A stretch of DNA of 64,000 nt, from positions 1 to 64,000 of the forward strand of contig NW_020194691.1 of assembly GCF_002865645.1 (NCBI RefSeq). The letters run 5' to 3'. This DNA comes from Hyaloscypha bicolor E (taxonomy: Eukaryota; Ascomycota; Leotiomycetes; Helotiales; Hyaloscyphaceae). A program made the position numbers and the translations under genes. The notes under the pieces are model-generated. The model was given only the letters and a program-made list of their open reading frames with translations. It had not been told where the DNA came from and searched no databases. Shown piece after piece: positions 11,799-23,620 of the stretch; within the stretch, counting starts at the first letter, position 1, and every line of letters begins with the position of its first letter.

Positions 11799-12384
11799 AG
11801 CAACGCCGTGATAAGGTGAGTTCTAAAGGGGCTGCGTAAACTGTTAGAAGTTAGACTTGCGTATTCCCTACAACGCCATGTCTGGGCGTGGCACATGCCC
11901 AGGTCGGGTCGCGCGGCGCAAACCTTGCGATTAAAGGCAGGGGTCCAGGGGTCATTCAGACGGGGAACCAATCAGAGGCGGGTTTCGGGAACCTGGGGAG
12001 AGGTGCCGTTGGGATTACTGTTTAGGTTAGATTGAGGTTAGGTTAGGTTAGGTTAGGAACGAGCTAGGTAATAATTAAGACTTATACTCGTTAATCTATA
12101 TAGTGGGGATTACGGAGACGGCTATTACGTGAGACCCTAAGCAAAGCGAGATAAAAGCGCAGCTCGGATAGCTTAGCTATCCTTCCCTCCTTAGCAAATT
12201 GCATTAGCTTTTACTCCCTTCATTTGTTTAGTTATATCCCCTCTATATTAATTTCTCTAATCTATGTCTTTAGTCCATATGTTATAAAAAATTTACGAAT
12301 AAAATAGTGAGAAAGACGTTAACAGAAAAGAATATTTTCATCCTGTGTATTTCACTTCTGGAAAGAAATCAATACATATAAATC
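11799..12384. other. Intergenic with short TTAGG tract
   Basis: No gene seen. It contains an imperfect run of the pentamer TTAGG (see separate entry), just upstream of the helicase-type remnant and downstream of the membrane-protein gene. Confidence 0.4.
12022..12058 (+). repeat. Telomere-like TTAGG tract
   Basis: A run of TTAGG units: four in tandem at 12038-12058, preceded by an imperfect copy from 12022. The unit is a pentamer, not the usual fungal TTAGGG hexamer. Its position beside a telomere-linked-helicase-type remnant makes an old chromosome end conceivable, but the tract is short. Confidence 0.5.
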
Positions 12385-13472
12385 TTATTCGGAAGGGCTT
12401 TCAGTTTCTTCAACAACACGTATTGTAGCCCTCAATCCTGAAAGCTCATACGCTACCACTATCCTACACACAGCTACCGAGGTAGCATATCTGGCAAAGA
12501 CAGCGACCGCATCATTCTGCCCTGTTAGAGTCAGCTTACCTGTTTTCAAGGAAAGATCAGTTTGAGTGACATACCTATGAAAGTCGCTGAGGAGAACGTT
12601 GATGTGCCATAGACAATATGGGCAATAGTTGCCATTGACGCCCACCAGGAGAGACCCAAGAACCACACGTTCTCCGACTGCCATATCAAGGTATGCTTCG
12701 TTTGAGTCCTACAAGAGACAAATTCACTCTTTGCCCATCTTTTCAGCCTCTCTATCAATCTCTGAACAAGAGTGCCGCTGGTGGTACTACCAGAATGCTC
12801 AACTTTAGTCCTGAAAGAAAAGGCAAGAGTGCCAAATAAATGGATAACGACTGCCGAGCCTACCCATATCATCTCCTTCCAGATAAAGCCACAGCCAGTA
12901 CTAATTACTGTCCACTGCCCCAGTTGCAGAGTGACTGTCCAAATATTGGCAAATGCTGCACCAGTAGCGATTAACTCAAGAAGCACAATAAGTCTGCTGT
13001 ACTTCGACTGGAATTTCCCCCCTAGCAGACTTTTACCGTGCTTGAGTGCTTCAATCGGTTGATGATAATCAAAGGCACGGATAGGATTAACAGGTGGCGA
13101 TCCAATTGGGAGAAAAAATGCAAGGAGTGGCCGCCTTGATGACAATAAAGCTAACTCGGGCGTTGTAGTTCCAAGAAGGCTTAGAATAGTCGGCATGAGA
13201 CCAAGGACAACGCTAGAACTTGCCATATCAGACTTGATGAGTTCTTGGGTATTAGCCACAAGGCAATTGAACACCAGGGTATACGAAGGATTGAAAAGGA
13301 GCCCAGGAGGAGAGCTCAAATATTGTTGAAAGACGGTAGAACAATTGTTGGTAATTGTTTTAGTGAAGGTTTGGCGATATTCTGGGTAGAATTGTGTGAA
13401 TTGAAACTTTTGTAGAGCTGAGGCCGTAGAACAAAGAGCAAGAGCTGCCAAAGCTAAGAGAGAGAATGGCAT
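12385..13472 (-). CDS. Signal-peptide membrane protein, two exons, unknown function
   Basis: Exon 1 is 13472-12575 and exon 2 is 12521-12385, giving 344 residues. The 53-nt intron (12522-12574) starts GTATGT, has a CTAAC branch-like motif and ends in AG; splicing joins the frames exactly and avoids an early stop. Residues 1-20 (MPFSLLALAALALCSTASAL) form a signal peptide. Hydrophobic segments lie near 86-110, 114-122, 160-184, 201-220 and 268-288, so this is a polytopic membrane protein with a roughly 65-residue extracytoplasmic N-terminal part holding conserved-looking Cys (44, 70). The C-terminus is charged and cytosolic-looking. I do not recognise the family. The gene is intact and of normal base composition although bordered by RIP-altered repeats on its upstream side. 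Confidence 0.75.
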
Positions 13473-15587
13473 TTTAAATACTTTTTATTAAAGCAATACG
13501 ATGATAACCTGGCCCGTGCGAGAATTGGTATGCGGGTCGCATACCAGCAAAAAAATGTTCGGAATATTTATTAGATATTAAATAAGAGTAATAGGATTAT
13601 TACTAACTTCCTATATAGCTTATATTATTAAATTTTATATTATTCTTTTAAATAATATTATAATATCTTCTTACTAAATACTTATTAGGGCCTAAGTATC
13701 TGGCTTATTACTTTTATTATTATCTAAATACCTAAAAATACTTATATTATTACTATATTTTAGATTCTTAATTCTGGCTATAACTTAATTAAAAATATTG
13801 TTATATAACTAGTACTTTTCTCGGGCTTAGCTTAAATCTTTATTAGCTAATTAATAGCCTTATTTACCCTAGTATATCTATAAATTACTAAGGTTATAGT
13901 TCCTTATATTATAGTAATAAGCGCTTTATTAGTACTTATAATAGCTTAAATACAAGTAGTTTTATATATAAGAATATTAATATTTATATTTTTAAATATA
14001 GGAATTATTATAATAGCTTATTTACTTTTATATCTTAAATAAAACTATAAAAAGAAAGCGCCTTAATAAAAGAATATATTATCTAAAATAATAATAAGTA
14101 TTATAAAAATAATATTATAATAGCTAGCTAAATAAACTTATAAAAAGTAAAAAAATTAAATAGCTATAGGGTTTTATTTATATAATCTAGTATTTTAAAA
14201 TATAATATAATTTCTAAAGAAAAATATTCTTAATACTATTATTTAATATTTCGGATAATAATTAATAACTAAAATTAAGCTAGTATAAGTAAAGAAAAAT
14301 ATAGCAGGTATTAATTTCTTAGTTTTATTTATTATTTTATTAGTAATATAGCTATATATATATAAGATATCTAAAAATATCTTTAAAGTTCTTTATAGAA
14401 AACTAGATTTAAAAGCCTTTAAACTAACTTAAATTATAAAAATTAATATTAAAGTAATACTTCTTAATAAATTTATAAAATTCATATAGCTATAAATAAT
14501 AATATAGTATTTATAGCCTCGAGCCTAAAGCCTTACTTTATTAGCTTCTTTTATATAAGAATATCTTAGTCTCATTTATTATAATTTCAAATATTCTAAA
14601 AATAATAGTAATATTACTACTAGAAAATATAAATAGAATTATAGAATAAATAATAAAATTATAAAGCTTCTTATATTACTTATTTAAGAAATACATTATT
14701 TGTTTTCTAAAACTATAATATCTAAGTTATATTATAGGAAAAATTATATAAATATTAAAAACTATTTAGTTTAATAATATTATAAAAAAATACTAGAGAT
14801 ATTCTCTAATAAAACTATTTAATAGCTTTTTAAAGCCTTATTATTATATATTTTTCTAGATATTAGAAAGTTAATATATAAATAAAATAATATATTATTT
14901 TTAAAACTATTAAAACTTATAATTTTATTATATATACTATTAATATCTAGTATATTAAATAAGATATAATTATTTATCTAATATTTATTATTAAATATAT
15001 AAAGCTTCTAGTATTATTTATTATTCTAGAAATAGCCCTTATATATTAGCTATTTATTAAATATAAGAAGAAATAGACCTTAATAATAAGATTAGAAATT
15101 ACTTTTATTATATATTTCTTAGTTATTAAAGCTTTCTTTTTATAATAAATATATTTCTTATTAATAAAATTAGAAATATAATAGTTTTATATTATTCTCG
15201 AATTAATATAAAAAGCTATTTTATAATATTTAGTAAACTATATATTACAATTATTATTAGAATAAAAAAAACTACTTTTAAAATATTTAATAAAATATTC
15301 TATATTGAATTTAGAAATAGAACTATTACTAGTAAGCTAAGTATTATCTAATTTATAAGAAATACTATTTTATATAAAAGAATCTAGTTTATTAAATTAA
15401 AAGTCTTTAAATAGTTTATTATTATAATATAAAAAATTATTCTAACCTATAAGAACTTTATTCTAGAAATCTAAATTAATTATTATCTAAGAACTAGTAA
15501 ATTTATTTTATATAGCCTATAATTATATTAGTTTCTAAACTAAGAAAATAAATATTAGAGCCTTATTAATAGCTATTAATAAGGTCT
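13473..15587. repeat. AT-rich RIP-degraded repeat, unassigned
   Basis: After a short promoter-like region (to about 13560) the sequence becomes roughly 75-80% A+T, rich in TA dinucleotides, with no ORF. This is the typical product of RIP on a transposon. I could not read a conserved domain or find termini. It differs from the repeat that begins near 15588, which has a second copy in the window. Confidence 0.55.
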
Positions 15588-18315
15588 TATATTATAAGAT
15601 ATTTAAAAAATAAATAAATAAAAATATAATATAGCTTATTATAATATATATTACTATTAGATTTAACCTAGTATAAGTTAAGCTATATAATCTAACTAGA
15701 TTCTAATTATTATTACTATTACTAGTAATATTATATAATTATTTATAAGTTATATTTTAATATAAAGTATATTTTTTCTAATAATATAATATAATCTAAA
15801 TATAAATTATAAATAAACTTGCTTTAGCTAAATTATATTTATAAATAAGTTAACTAGTTATATAATCTTAAGAAATAATTAATTAATTTCTATTTAAGTT
15901 ATTTTCTTTAATATAAAAATTAATAATATATATATTACTTATATATAATAAACTCTAGATATATAGTTATAAGACTATAGCCCTAGAATAATAGTTTATT
16001 TTTTAGATAAAAGATTAGGTATTTCTATTTTTTATAAAATTTAATAAAAATAAAAAATAAAGGTTTTCTTTAATTAAATATAATAATATATTTCTATTAG
16101 TATTCTCAATCTCGGGAAGTCTTTTAAAAACATATATATATATAGTATTAGGTAAAATATAAGCTATAAGAATAATTATTTATACTAGAATTTATATATT
16201 ATTATTTTTTCTTAATTTCTTTAATTAAAAGTAATACTATATTTCTAGTTATATTATTTATTTTATAATAGCTTCTAAAAGCAAATATATAAGTAATATA
16301 AGTTATTTATTAATATAAGTTCAAATACTTTTAGTTATTTATATCTAAAATAACTAATAACTTAAATTAGTTTATAATTCTAGTATTTATAATTATGAGG
16401 CCTTAATAAGCTATTATATTTTTATTTTTTATTAAGGCTAGTACTTTTTTAATTAATAAAATAGTAGAATTAATATATTATTCTAAAATATAATTAAGCT
16501 TTAGACTAGAAAAGTAATCTGGCCTTAAGTTTATATATATTTATATATAAATATTTTATTATTTTATTAAATATAGGAAAGTTTGAATTAGTTATTATAT
16601 TTAAGAATAAGTAATTATTTATAGTTTAATTTATTTTTAGAAAAAGAAATCTTATATTTATTATAATAAAAGATTTATATATAATGAGTCTTAATATTAG
16701 TTTAGCTAGTATTTTCTTTAGTAAATAAGATTTATAATTATATATAAATTTATTATAGCTAGAAGACTTAGGTTTCTGGCTTATAATACCTAAATAAAAA
16801 TTAGTTATAATCTAATAATAATATTCTAAGAAATAGATTTATTTTTATTTACCTTACTAGAATACTTTAAAATAATATATATTAGCTATATATTATTTTT
16901 ATTTATTAAGCTTATTTTATTTATTTAGGAATATAATTTTTTTAAGTAATATATTAGATAATTATAAATAATACTTTATTTTAGAGAATTAATAATATAT
17001 TTAAATAAATAGAAAACTATTATTTAGAAATTACTATTATTATATCTATTTCTAGTTTAGTAATATATATATAAATAATTTAAAGTATTTTGGCCTAATT
17101 TATTACTAATTATTTCTCTAAAAAAGTCTTATAATATAAATAAAGCTAGGTTCTTACTAATAAATATTAATAAGAGTTTTTATCTAAAGTATTTTATATA
17201 ATAGGATTATAGGCTTATAATTATTTACTTTTCTAGATAATAATTATAAATAAAATAAAACTAAATACTTATTTATAAATATTAATAAAGATCTATTTTA
17301 TAAGTATTCTAGATATTATTATTTATAATACTTAAATATAATTCTAGTATTACTAATTCTATAATATAATATTTATAGCTTTAGGTACTCTAATAATAAA
17401 TCTCATATATTAGTTACTAGATAAAAATTCATTTTAATAAGAACTAATAAAATTAATAATTAGCCAGAATTATTAATAAGAACTTTAATAATATACTAAT
17501 AATAATTTTATTAATTAGGATTATTAATAAGAACTCTAATAAGAATACTAATAATCTTTTTATTAATTAAGTTTATTAATAAGCTATTAATAAAACATTT
17601 AATAATATAGCTAAGATTTATTAGTTAGTTTTATATCTATAATTCTAATTAGCTATAAAATTAGAAGTCTAAATAAATGCCTTTTTATAATATTTACTTG
17701 CCCTAAATAACTTATAAAGCTATAAGTTATTTAGAGTAAATATTATAAGAAAGTATTTATTTAGGCTTAAGAAAAAGACTTTCTTAGACTTCTTTTTATA
17801 AGAATATATTTTGAGGGCAGAATAAACTATAATAAGAAAGAATATAGCCTATATCTTATTTATATTCTTATAAGAGCAAGATATTAATTTATAGAATAAG
17901 TAAAGCTCTAAAAGTTTATAACTAGCAGATTATTATATAATATTTAAAAATTAAAATAAGTAAATAATAACTTAAACTTAGGCCAGGCTTATTACTAAAA
18001 ATGAATATTTAATATATATTTAAATTCTATTTTATTTAATTAGAATCTTAATTATAATTAATTAAAGAAATAATAAAATTAATTAAAGAAATAATAAAAA
18101 GAAATAATAAATTAATTAAAGAAATAATAAAATTAATTAAAGAAATAATAAAGGTAGGGGAAAGGTAAATACAAGGGGCAAGGAATTTTAATAGAATAAA
18201 CTCGCTTAAATTATAATAACTATCTCTAAACTTATTAGCTAAAATTCTCTGTATGGGCCTTTCTTATCAAAAACTTGTCAAAAATCCTAACTCTAACACG
18301 ATATTTGCCCTTCTA
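15588..18315. repeat. AT-rich repeat family R, copy A
   Basis: This block matches a second copy (R-B, 27210-49432) once the latter's insertions are taken out. The shared left edge is TCTTATATTATAARATATTT and the shared right edge is ATATTTGCCCTTCTA (18301-18315; 49418-49432). Copy A has about 570 bp (roughly 16490-17060) that copy B lacks. It also has a long hairpin near 17690-17765, with arms containing CTAAATAACTTATA and TATAAGTTATTTAG, that B lacks. A short tandem array of AATTAATTAAAGAAATAATA units lies at about 18055-18150. No coding domain is readable after RIP. Confidence 0.65.
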
Positions 18316-18791
18316 TTAAAGAACACGGGTTCACGCCTCTCGGGCCCCAGTCCGCTTCAGTATACGACTAAAAGGGGGCGCAATAACAAACTTCCCTATT
18401 CTTATAAATATATATTTTATTAATAGTAGCAGTTTACTCAGGATTATAATAACTGCAATTCCTATTATGTATATAGACAAACCTCTATCCGCTTTTCAGT
18501 ATTAATCTGGATCTCATATTCTTTCAAAAGATCACCGGCACTGGATCTTGGTTAACGGAGCAATGTAGGTCATCTGATAGCGGAGATGATGCTTGCATAG
18601 TAAATTACTAGGAGAGACATGTCCTCATTACCAGTTCTCTTGGCAGTACTCCTGCTCCATTAAAAGATAGAATTTAAACGAAACTCACGACAGCGTTAAG
18701 GGACACTTCGCCACGCTACCCCAAATTTGCTTGCAAATTGAGTAAGAAATTTTCCACATCGAGGATTTTCACTCTTCAAAACATCTCCGAG
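18316..18791. other. Intergenic, 3' flank of the kinase-HET gene
   Basis: Base composition returns to normal immediately after the repeat edge. No ORF, RNA gene or repeat is seen. It is presumably the 3' untranslated region and terminator of the minus-strand kinase-HET gene. Confidence 0.4.
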
Positions 18792-21700
18792 CTAGACAAT
18801 GGTCACCAGATGTCCTTCTCCTTTCGGTGACATGTCGCTTCCTGAGAGCATCGCCACTCCGACCCGTTCATACTCGGTGCATTTAGAATCGTCTGGGCTC
18901 TTGGGTGCAACTAGGAGAACATAGGAAGTCTTTGAGACTAGGGAGCTCGGAGAGCTGGACGATGTCTGTGAAGCGATGAAGACGTATTTGAGCCCTGGAA
19001 TATCCCCGAGGGGTGGTTCTGGACGATCCAAGTAGAAGTGATTCTTCGCCGAGTCGAGCTCCTTACTGCTTATGTCTCTCACTTTGGCGTTTACATGCCA
19101 GTCTGTGTTGCGCATAATACCCTGATCATTTTTATCCCATGGTGATTCAATCTCTGCAGGCACGTCATCTCTTTCGGCGTCAATAGGCAGAAGATATTTG
19201 ATAGCTCCCTTGACTTTCATCCACGACAGGGACGGAATCTTCTCCATATTGGAATGTTCAATTAGCTTCATAGGGTCCTTCCCAGGCCTCTGCCACATGA
19301 TGCTCCGCTCAAAGTGGTTGTGCAAAAGTCCAAATTGGCCGCCCGATTGGTAAGCTTCCAAAATTTTGCTTTCTAGTCCCTCCATTGCGACGGCTCGATC
19401 TTCAGGGTTTGAAAAGTTCAGCTTCGAGTACTTCTGGCAAATGGTCTCGTAGTATTTGATCTTCATGCCTTTATGGAACTCTAAGGCTTGCTCGGGGAAG
19501 TTCGCGTCTGAGAAGAAGAAAGACTCTCGCCTAACAAGGGATCAGTTCTAATGCCTCGCTACGGAAAGTAGACCTACTTGAACAGCTTGGTCATTGTTTC
19601 ACTGCAGATGCCATCGCCACATTCAAGATACGCCTGGTTCTTGGCAAAGTGCAGAGTCCTCCGCGACAACGCTCTTTCCTGGAAGATCCAGCCCCTTTTG
19701 TGTAACTTGGCTTTCTCTACTTCCTCCTCGAAGTTGTCGATAGCCTCGCAGATATAGATTCGAGCTTCCTTGCCATTTGGTGTGATAGTATCAACTCCTA
19801 TAAACCGCCTCTCTGGCCGCTTTTGGAGAAATCCTCCATGAGTACTTTGAGCACACGTGGCCGAGATTGTACAATATGCACCATTGTACACATCTTTCAT
19901 GCGTTGAGATTCCTTATTCCAGTCATCTTTGTTGCCCTGGATGATGCATAAAGAATCGATCCAGAGATACTGGACGCCAAGTCCTCTTGTAACCTTCACA
20001 GCATCTTGAAATGTCTGGGGCATCTTATTGAGCTCAATTGCCCTTTCGAATTCTTCCTTGTTCTTGTCAGTAAGAAGAAGGGGTTTCTCGTCGCCCAAGT
20101 ATTTCCACCGGTACGAAAGTGCAACGTAGTCTAGATCGCAATCTTGAGCCTTCGAGACCAACTTCACGGACAGATTACTATCGTCGCCAATAAAGAGTAG
20201 TCTCGTCGGAAGTAGAATTCTCTGAGCTAATTTCTTCGCTGAACATTTATGGTTCTGGTCGCAGTCTGCGAGCCACATCTTCATGAGAGCAAACTCTGCC
20301 TCGCTTCCGGGATCTGGCACCCTCGGGAAACTTCTCTGGAGGTCGTTGGGCGCTGCAGAAATGCCTGGACCAACAATCAAGGAGAATGCTGGAGGGCTGC
20401 TGCCATCTTTCGCCAGATACGAACCTCTTCTAACATATCTGACTTCAAGATCACTATCGAAGCCAGCCTTAGCCGCTCGTGGGTCATCCAGCAACATCTT
20501 GCAAATTCCGCAGTTGCTGCTCCTTACACATGAGGGCGAATTCAATTTCTTCATGAAAATGAACTGATATGTAAAGATGCCCGAGTCTGTACTGGAGCAT
20601 TCCTTACACAGTGGGAGACCGACGTCATGAGGCACAACATCAGTTTTTTGAATCTCAGGAAAGACATTGAATGCCAGTTCATTGTTTGGATAAAAAGCCC
20701 AAAAGTCAGGCATTGGCTCGAGAGCATACTGTTTTGCGTGACCAGAACGCGTTTATCAGCTTAGAATCGTTGGGTGATGGAGGGTTCTTTTTGCAGGGGC
20801 GACTCACGGTGTTTTTCCGGTCTTTACCCCGAACTTGACCTCTCACACGGTTTGCTTCCGGTGAGGGGATTTGTAGGGAATTATTGCTCAATGAAGGAGC
20901 CTTCAAACACCGCTTGACGTCCTCGTTGGAAAGATTTGCTGCGAAGAAATATGTGGAATCTTTGTGATTCAATATTGACTGCATCTCGTCCAGAAGTTCG
21001 GTCGAGCTAGCTCGATTGACTGTTACTTTTTTGTTTTCGAGCCACGCTTTATCATCAGTCGCAACTCGTTGAAGGTTGACAGATGGAAAGTCTAGGTTTT
21101 CGGTTGGCGGAGGTGTATTGGCAACCAGTAACCGCGCTGTCACAAATCTTAAGATATCTCTCAGTGCTGGGCTTATGCACATCGGATCTTTCTCAGGCTT
21201 CGCGGCTTCGTCTGAGCTCGGAGGCTCACCAAAAGCATTGTTTCCCATATCCTTCACCCAGTCCTGAAGAATAGGCTCCAACTGGATGACCTTGCGGTCG
21301 TTTGCAAAGAATCTTTCCTTACTATCCTCCTCGAAGTTGTGAAGCTCTTCATTTCCGTAAAGTAACCAGACAACAAACTCCAATATGATACAACCCATTG
21401 ACCATACATCGAAGCTTCTTGATGTTGGTGTTTGCACTATTTGGGAGGATTCACGAAAGTTGAACTCTGGGGGCTGATATCTTATCGTGGACGCCACGGT
21501 CCCCGACGTTTGTCGAAGCATGGTTTTCTGATCGTTGACCTTGGCGAGTCCCATGTCAGTAATTTGAAGGATGCTAAACTCCTTCGGATCGTTGGTTTTC
21601 GTCGAGTGCACTATGTTCTCTGGCTTCAAGTCTCCATGGCGACAATTGAGATCTTTCACGCCCTTGGGGTTGTGCAACGTGCAGAGTGCCTCGGCGAGGC

Positions 21701-22610
21701 CAGCTATTTGCTCGACTGCCCACCTGATCACATATGTATGGTTTGGGATAGAGGGCTTCTTCTTGCGCCAAAGTTCTCTTAAGTTTCCGCCATTTGCCCA
21801 CTCGAAGATAAGGTGATGGTACCCCAGTTGACTGTAAGTGGCGATGAATTTGATCAAATGCTCGTGTTGAAATCTCCTGACTAGACCCAGTGCTGCCACC
21901 TCCGCCTGCACGATTTTGTCCGTCAATTTATCATTTGTCACAATACTCTTGACGGCGACCGTCTGACCGTGGATCTGTACTTTGCAATGCCCGCTGTGAA
22001 TGTCGGCTTCAGCTAGGTTACATGTGGCTCCAGATGAGTCAATCGGTCTGCGCGCAGTGAAGGGCAGAGGACAAGACTTATGCAAAGGGTAGACGATCTC
22101 GCAGCTGCGAAAAACGGGCGCGAGGAACATCCATTGATTATCCCGAAACGTATACTTCCATGTGTCGTACTCGTCGTCATCAAGGCCTTGTACTTCAGCG
22201 GTGAACCATTCCAAAGCTCCGTCATCCCTGGGGGCACCGCGGAGGGACCGAACTCGGTGTTGCCCTTTTTCAAATTGGACGGGAAGATAGTCATCCGTCA
22301 GATCGTAGTCTATCAGTTTGGCAGCCGTGGCGATATCTCCGTATCGAACTATCATGCAGAACAATACCTTCGCGTTGTTCAACACGTACTTTACCATAAC
22401 ATCGTTGCATGGATCAAGCCCCTCTCGGTGTCGTTCTTCGTCCAGTACCGAGCGCACAACAGACCCGCCGTCGTTCTCGAGCAGGAGATCAAGCTCGTCT
22501 CGAGGTACAAACCCTCCAACAGACCCCTCAGGCTCTACTCTCAAAGCCGAAATTCTGTTCATAAGGCCTCTCTGCTTGCGGCCAATCACCGGTGACATTT
22601 TGATTGACAA
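18792..22610 (-). CDS. Protein kinase-HET domain fusion protein
   Basis: Three exons: 22610-20808, 20728-19578 and 19530-18792, giving about 1230 residues. Intron 1 (79 nt, GTGAGT..GCTGAT..CAG) joins the kinase frame in phase to the HET frame; without it the kinase ORF stops at 20706, seven bases past the HET ATG. Intron 2 (47 nt, GTAGGT..TTAG) joins the HET domain to its C-terminal part. Residues 1-190 are a helical-looking N-terminal region. The kinase spans about 200-480: VAVK Lys221, CRHGDLKPEN (His325-Gly-Asp, not HRD), TDMG at 351-354 (not DFG) and YQPPEF near 378. A basic linker follows. The HET domain shows YVALSYRW (about 802), LWIDSLCIIQ (about 856) and RGWIFQERALSRRTLHF (about 946). 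HET domains trigger cell death in fungal incompatibility; a kinase N-terminus suggests a signalling input. The domain calls are firm; the fusion rests on the splice motifs. Confidence 0.8.
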
Positions 22611-23620
22611 GCGGAGGTTTAAGTGAAGAGATCGAACGTTGCAGGTAGCTGAAGCTAGATTGTAACAGCAGAAGTAGTCGTTGCTTGAAGGCAGTCAGCG
22701 AAGCAGGTTGCCTAACCTCTGTACCAAAGGAGCGAGTGTGCAAAAGACTTCAGATGCTATGAGTCCTAGGTGTACGGAGTGCAGATAAGCAAATTTGAGG
22801 CCTTTATGAGCACAATCCGAGTTCAACTACGTCCTGCTTGGTCTCGCAACTGCACATCACAACTACACATCCACTAGCACATACACACATTGTGCGCACG
22901 CAATTGCTAGGGTGAATAGATGCAAGCCATACTCCACTGTCACTATTGTTGATTGGTAGGTTGAGCTTGAGTACTCTGCAAGAACAACCCCACTATGCAT
23001 TGTCAGCCACTACAACCATTAAGAATGGAAACAGATGAAAGGGGGCGGCTCCAGCACGGAGCATGGCTTGAGCGCCATGGTCTCTTCAGACCATGGCCGC
23101 ATTTTCACAGACCTTGCTTGCATCTTGCATCTGCAACACAGTACGTTGCCCGGCGTTGGGGACCAATGGTCAAGTTTGCGCGGTCTCATGCGCTCTGTCG
23201 TTGGAGGCCTCGCGGGGAACTCGGCCCAGGAGTCACCCACTGAGATGAATCCACGGAATTCTCCATTCCAATCTCTGACTATTTCGAGCGTGATGCATGA
23301 AATATCGACTTGAGCTGACCATATGACCATGCAGTGGAGGCAATCGTTCCTGTTGACGCTGGTAGCTCAGGTCATACAAGGCTGGCCTATGGTCAGGCTC
23401 TCCACCGCTAATAATTCGAACCTTCCTATTGGCACTTGACACCCTTCGACCTACGTCGGATGGTGTCCTCGAGCCGCATCGGACAGCATTGGCCCCACTA
23501 AGCCAGAACAAAGTCGCGCGAGGTGGAAATCCATACTTGATCTTGCGAATACTATTCATACCATACTTCTCGTGCCAACAATTCCCGAGAGCCGCATCAA
23601 CATACCGGTACCGAGTCGCA
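22611..23620. promoter_or_regulatory. Shared divergent promoter region of the two kinase genes
   Basis: About 1 kb separates the ATG of the kinase-HET gene (22610, minus) from the preferred ATG of the second kinase (23621, plus). It holds a CCAAT-type box (GATTGG near 22950, reverse orientation). Several short ORFs on both strands (for example minus 23019-23330) show no domain and overlap each other. The head-to-head arrangement allows co-regulation; no specific operator is identifiable by eye. Confidence 0.4.

Noticed and set aside
12022..12058. True interstitial telomere
   Set aside because: Unit is TTAGG, not TTAGGG, and only four perfect copies are present; kept as telomere-like only.
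12772..13062. Plus ORF opposite the membrane protein
   Set aside because: Antisense shadow of a well-supported two-exon gene.
20706..20728. Kinase and HET as two separate overlapping genes
   Set aside because: A canonical intron (20729-20807) joins both frames in phase and removes the kinase stop; separate genes would overlap by eight bases on one strand.
22080..22626. Plus-strand ORFs of 171 and 102 codons
   Set aside because: Antisense to the kinase-HET N-terminal region and without any domain.
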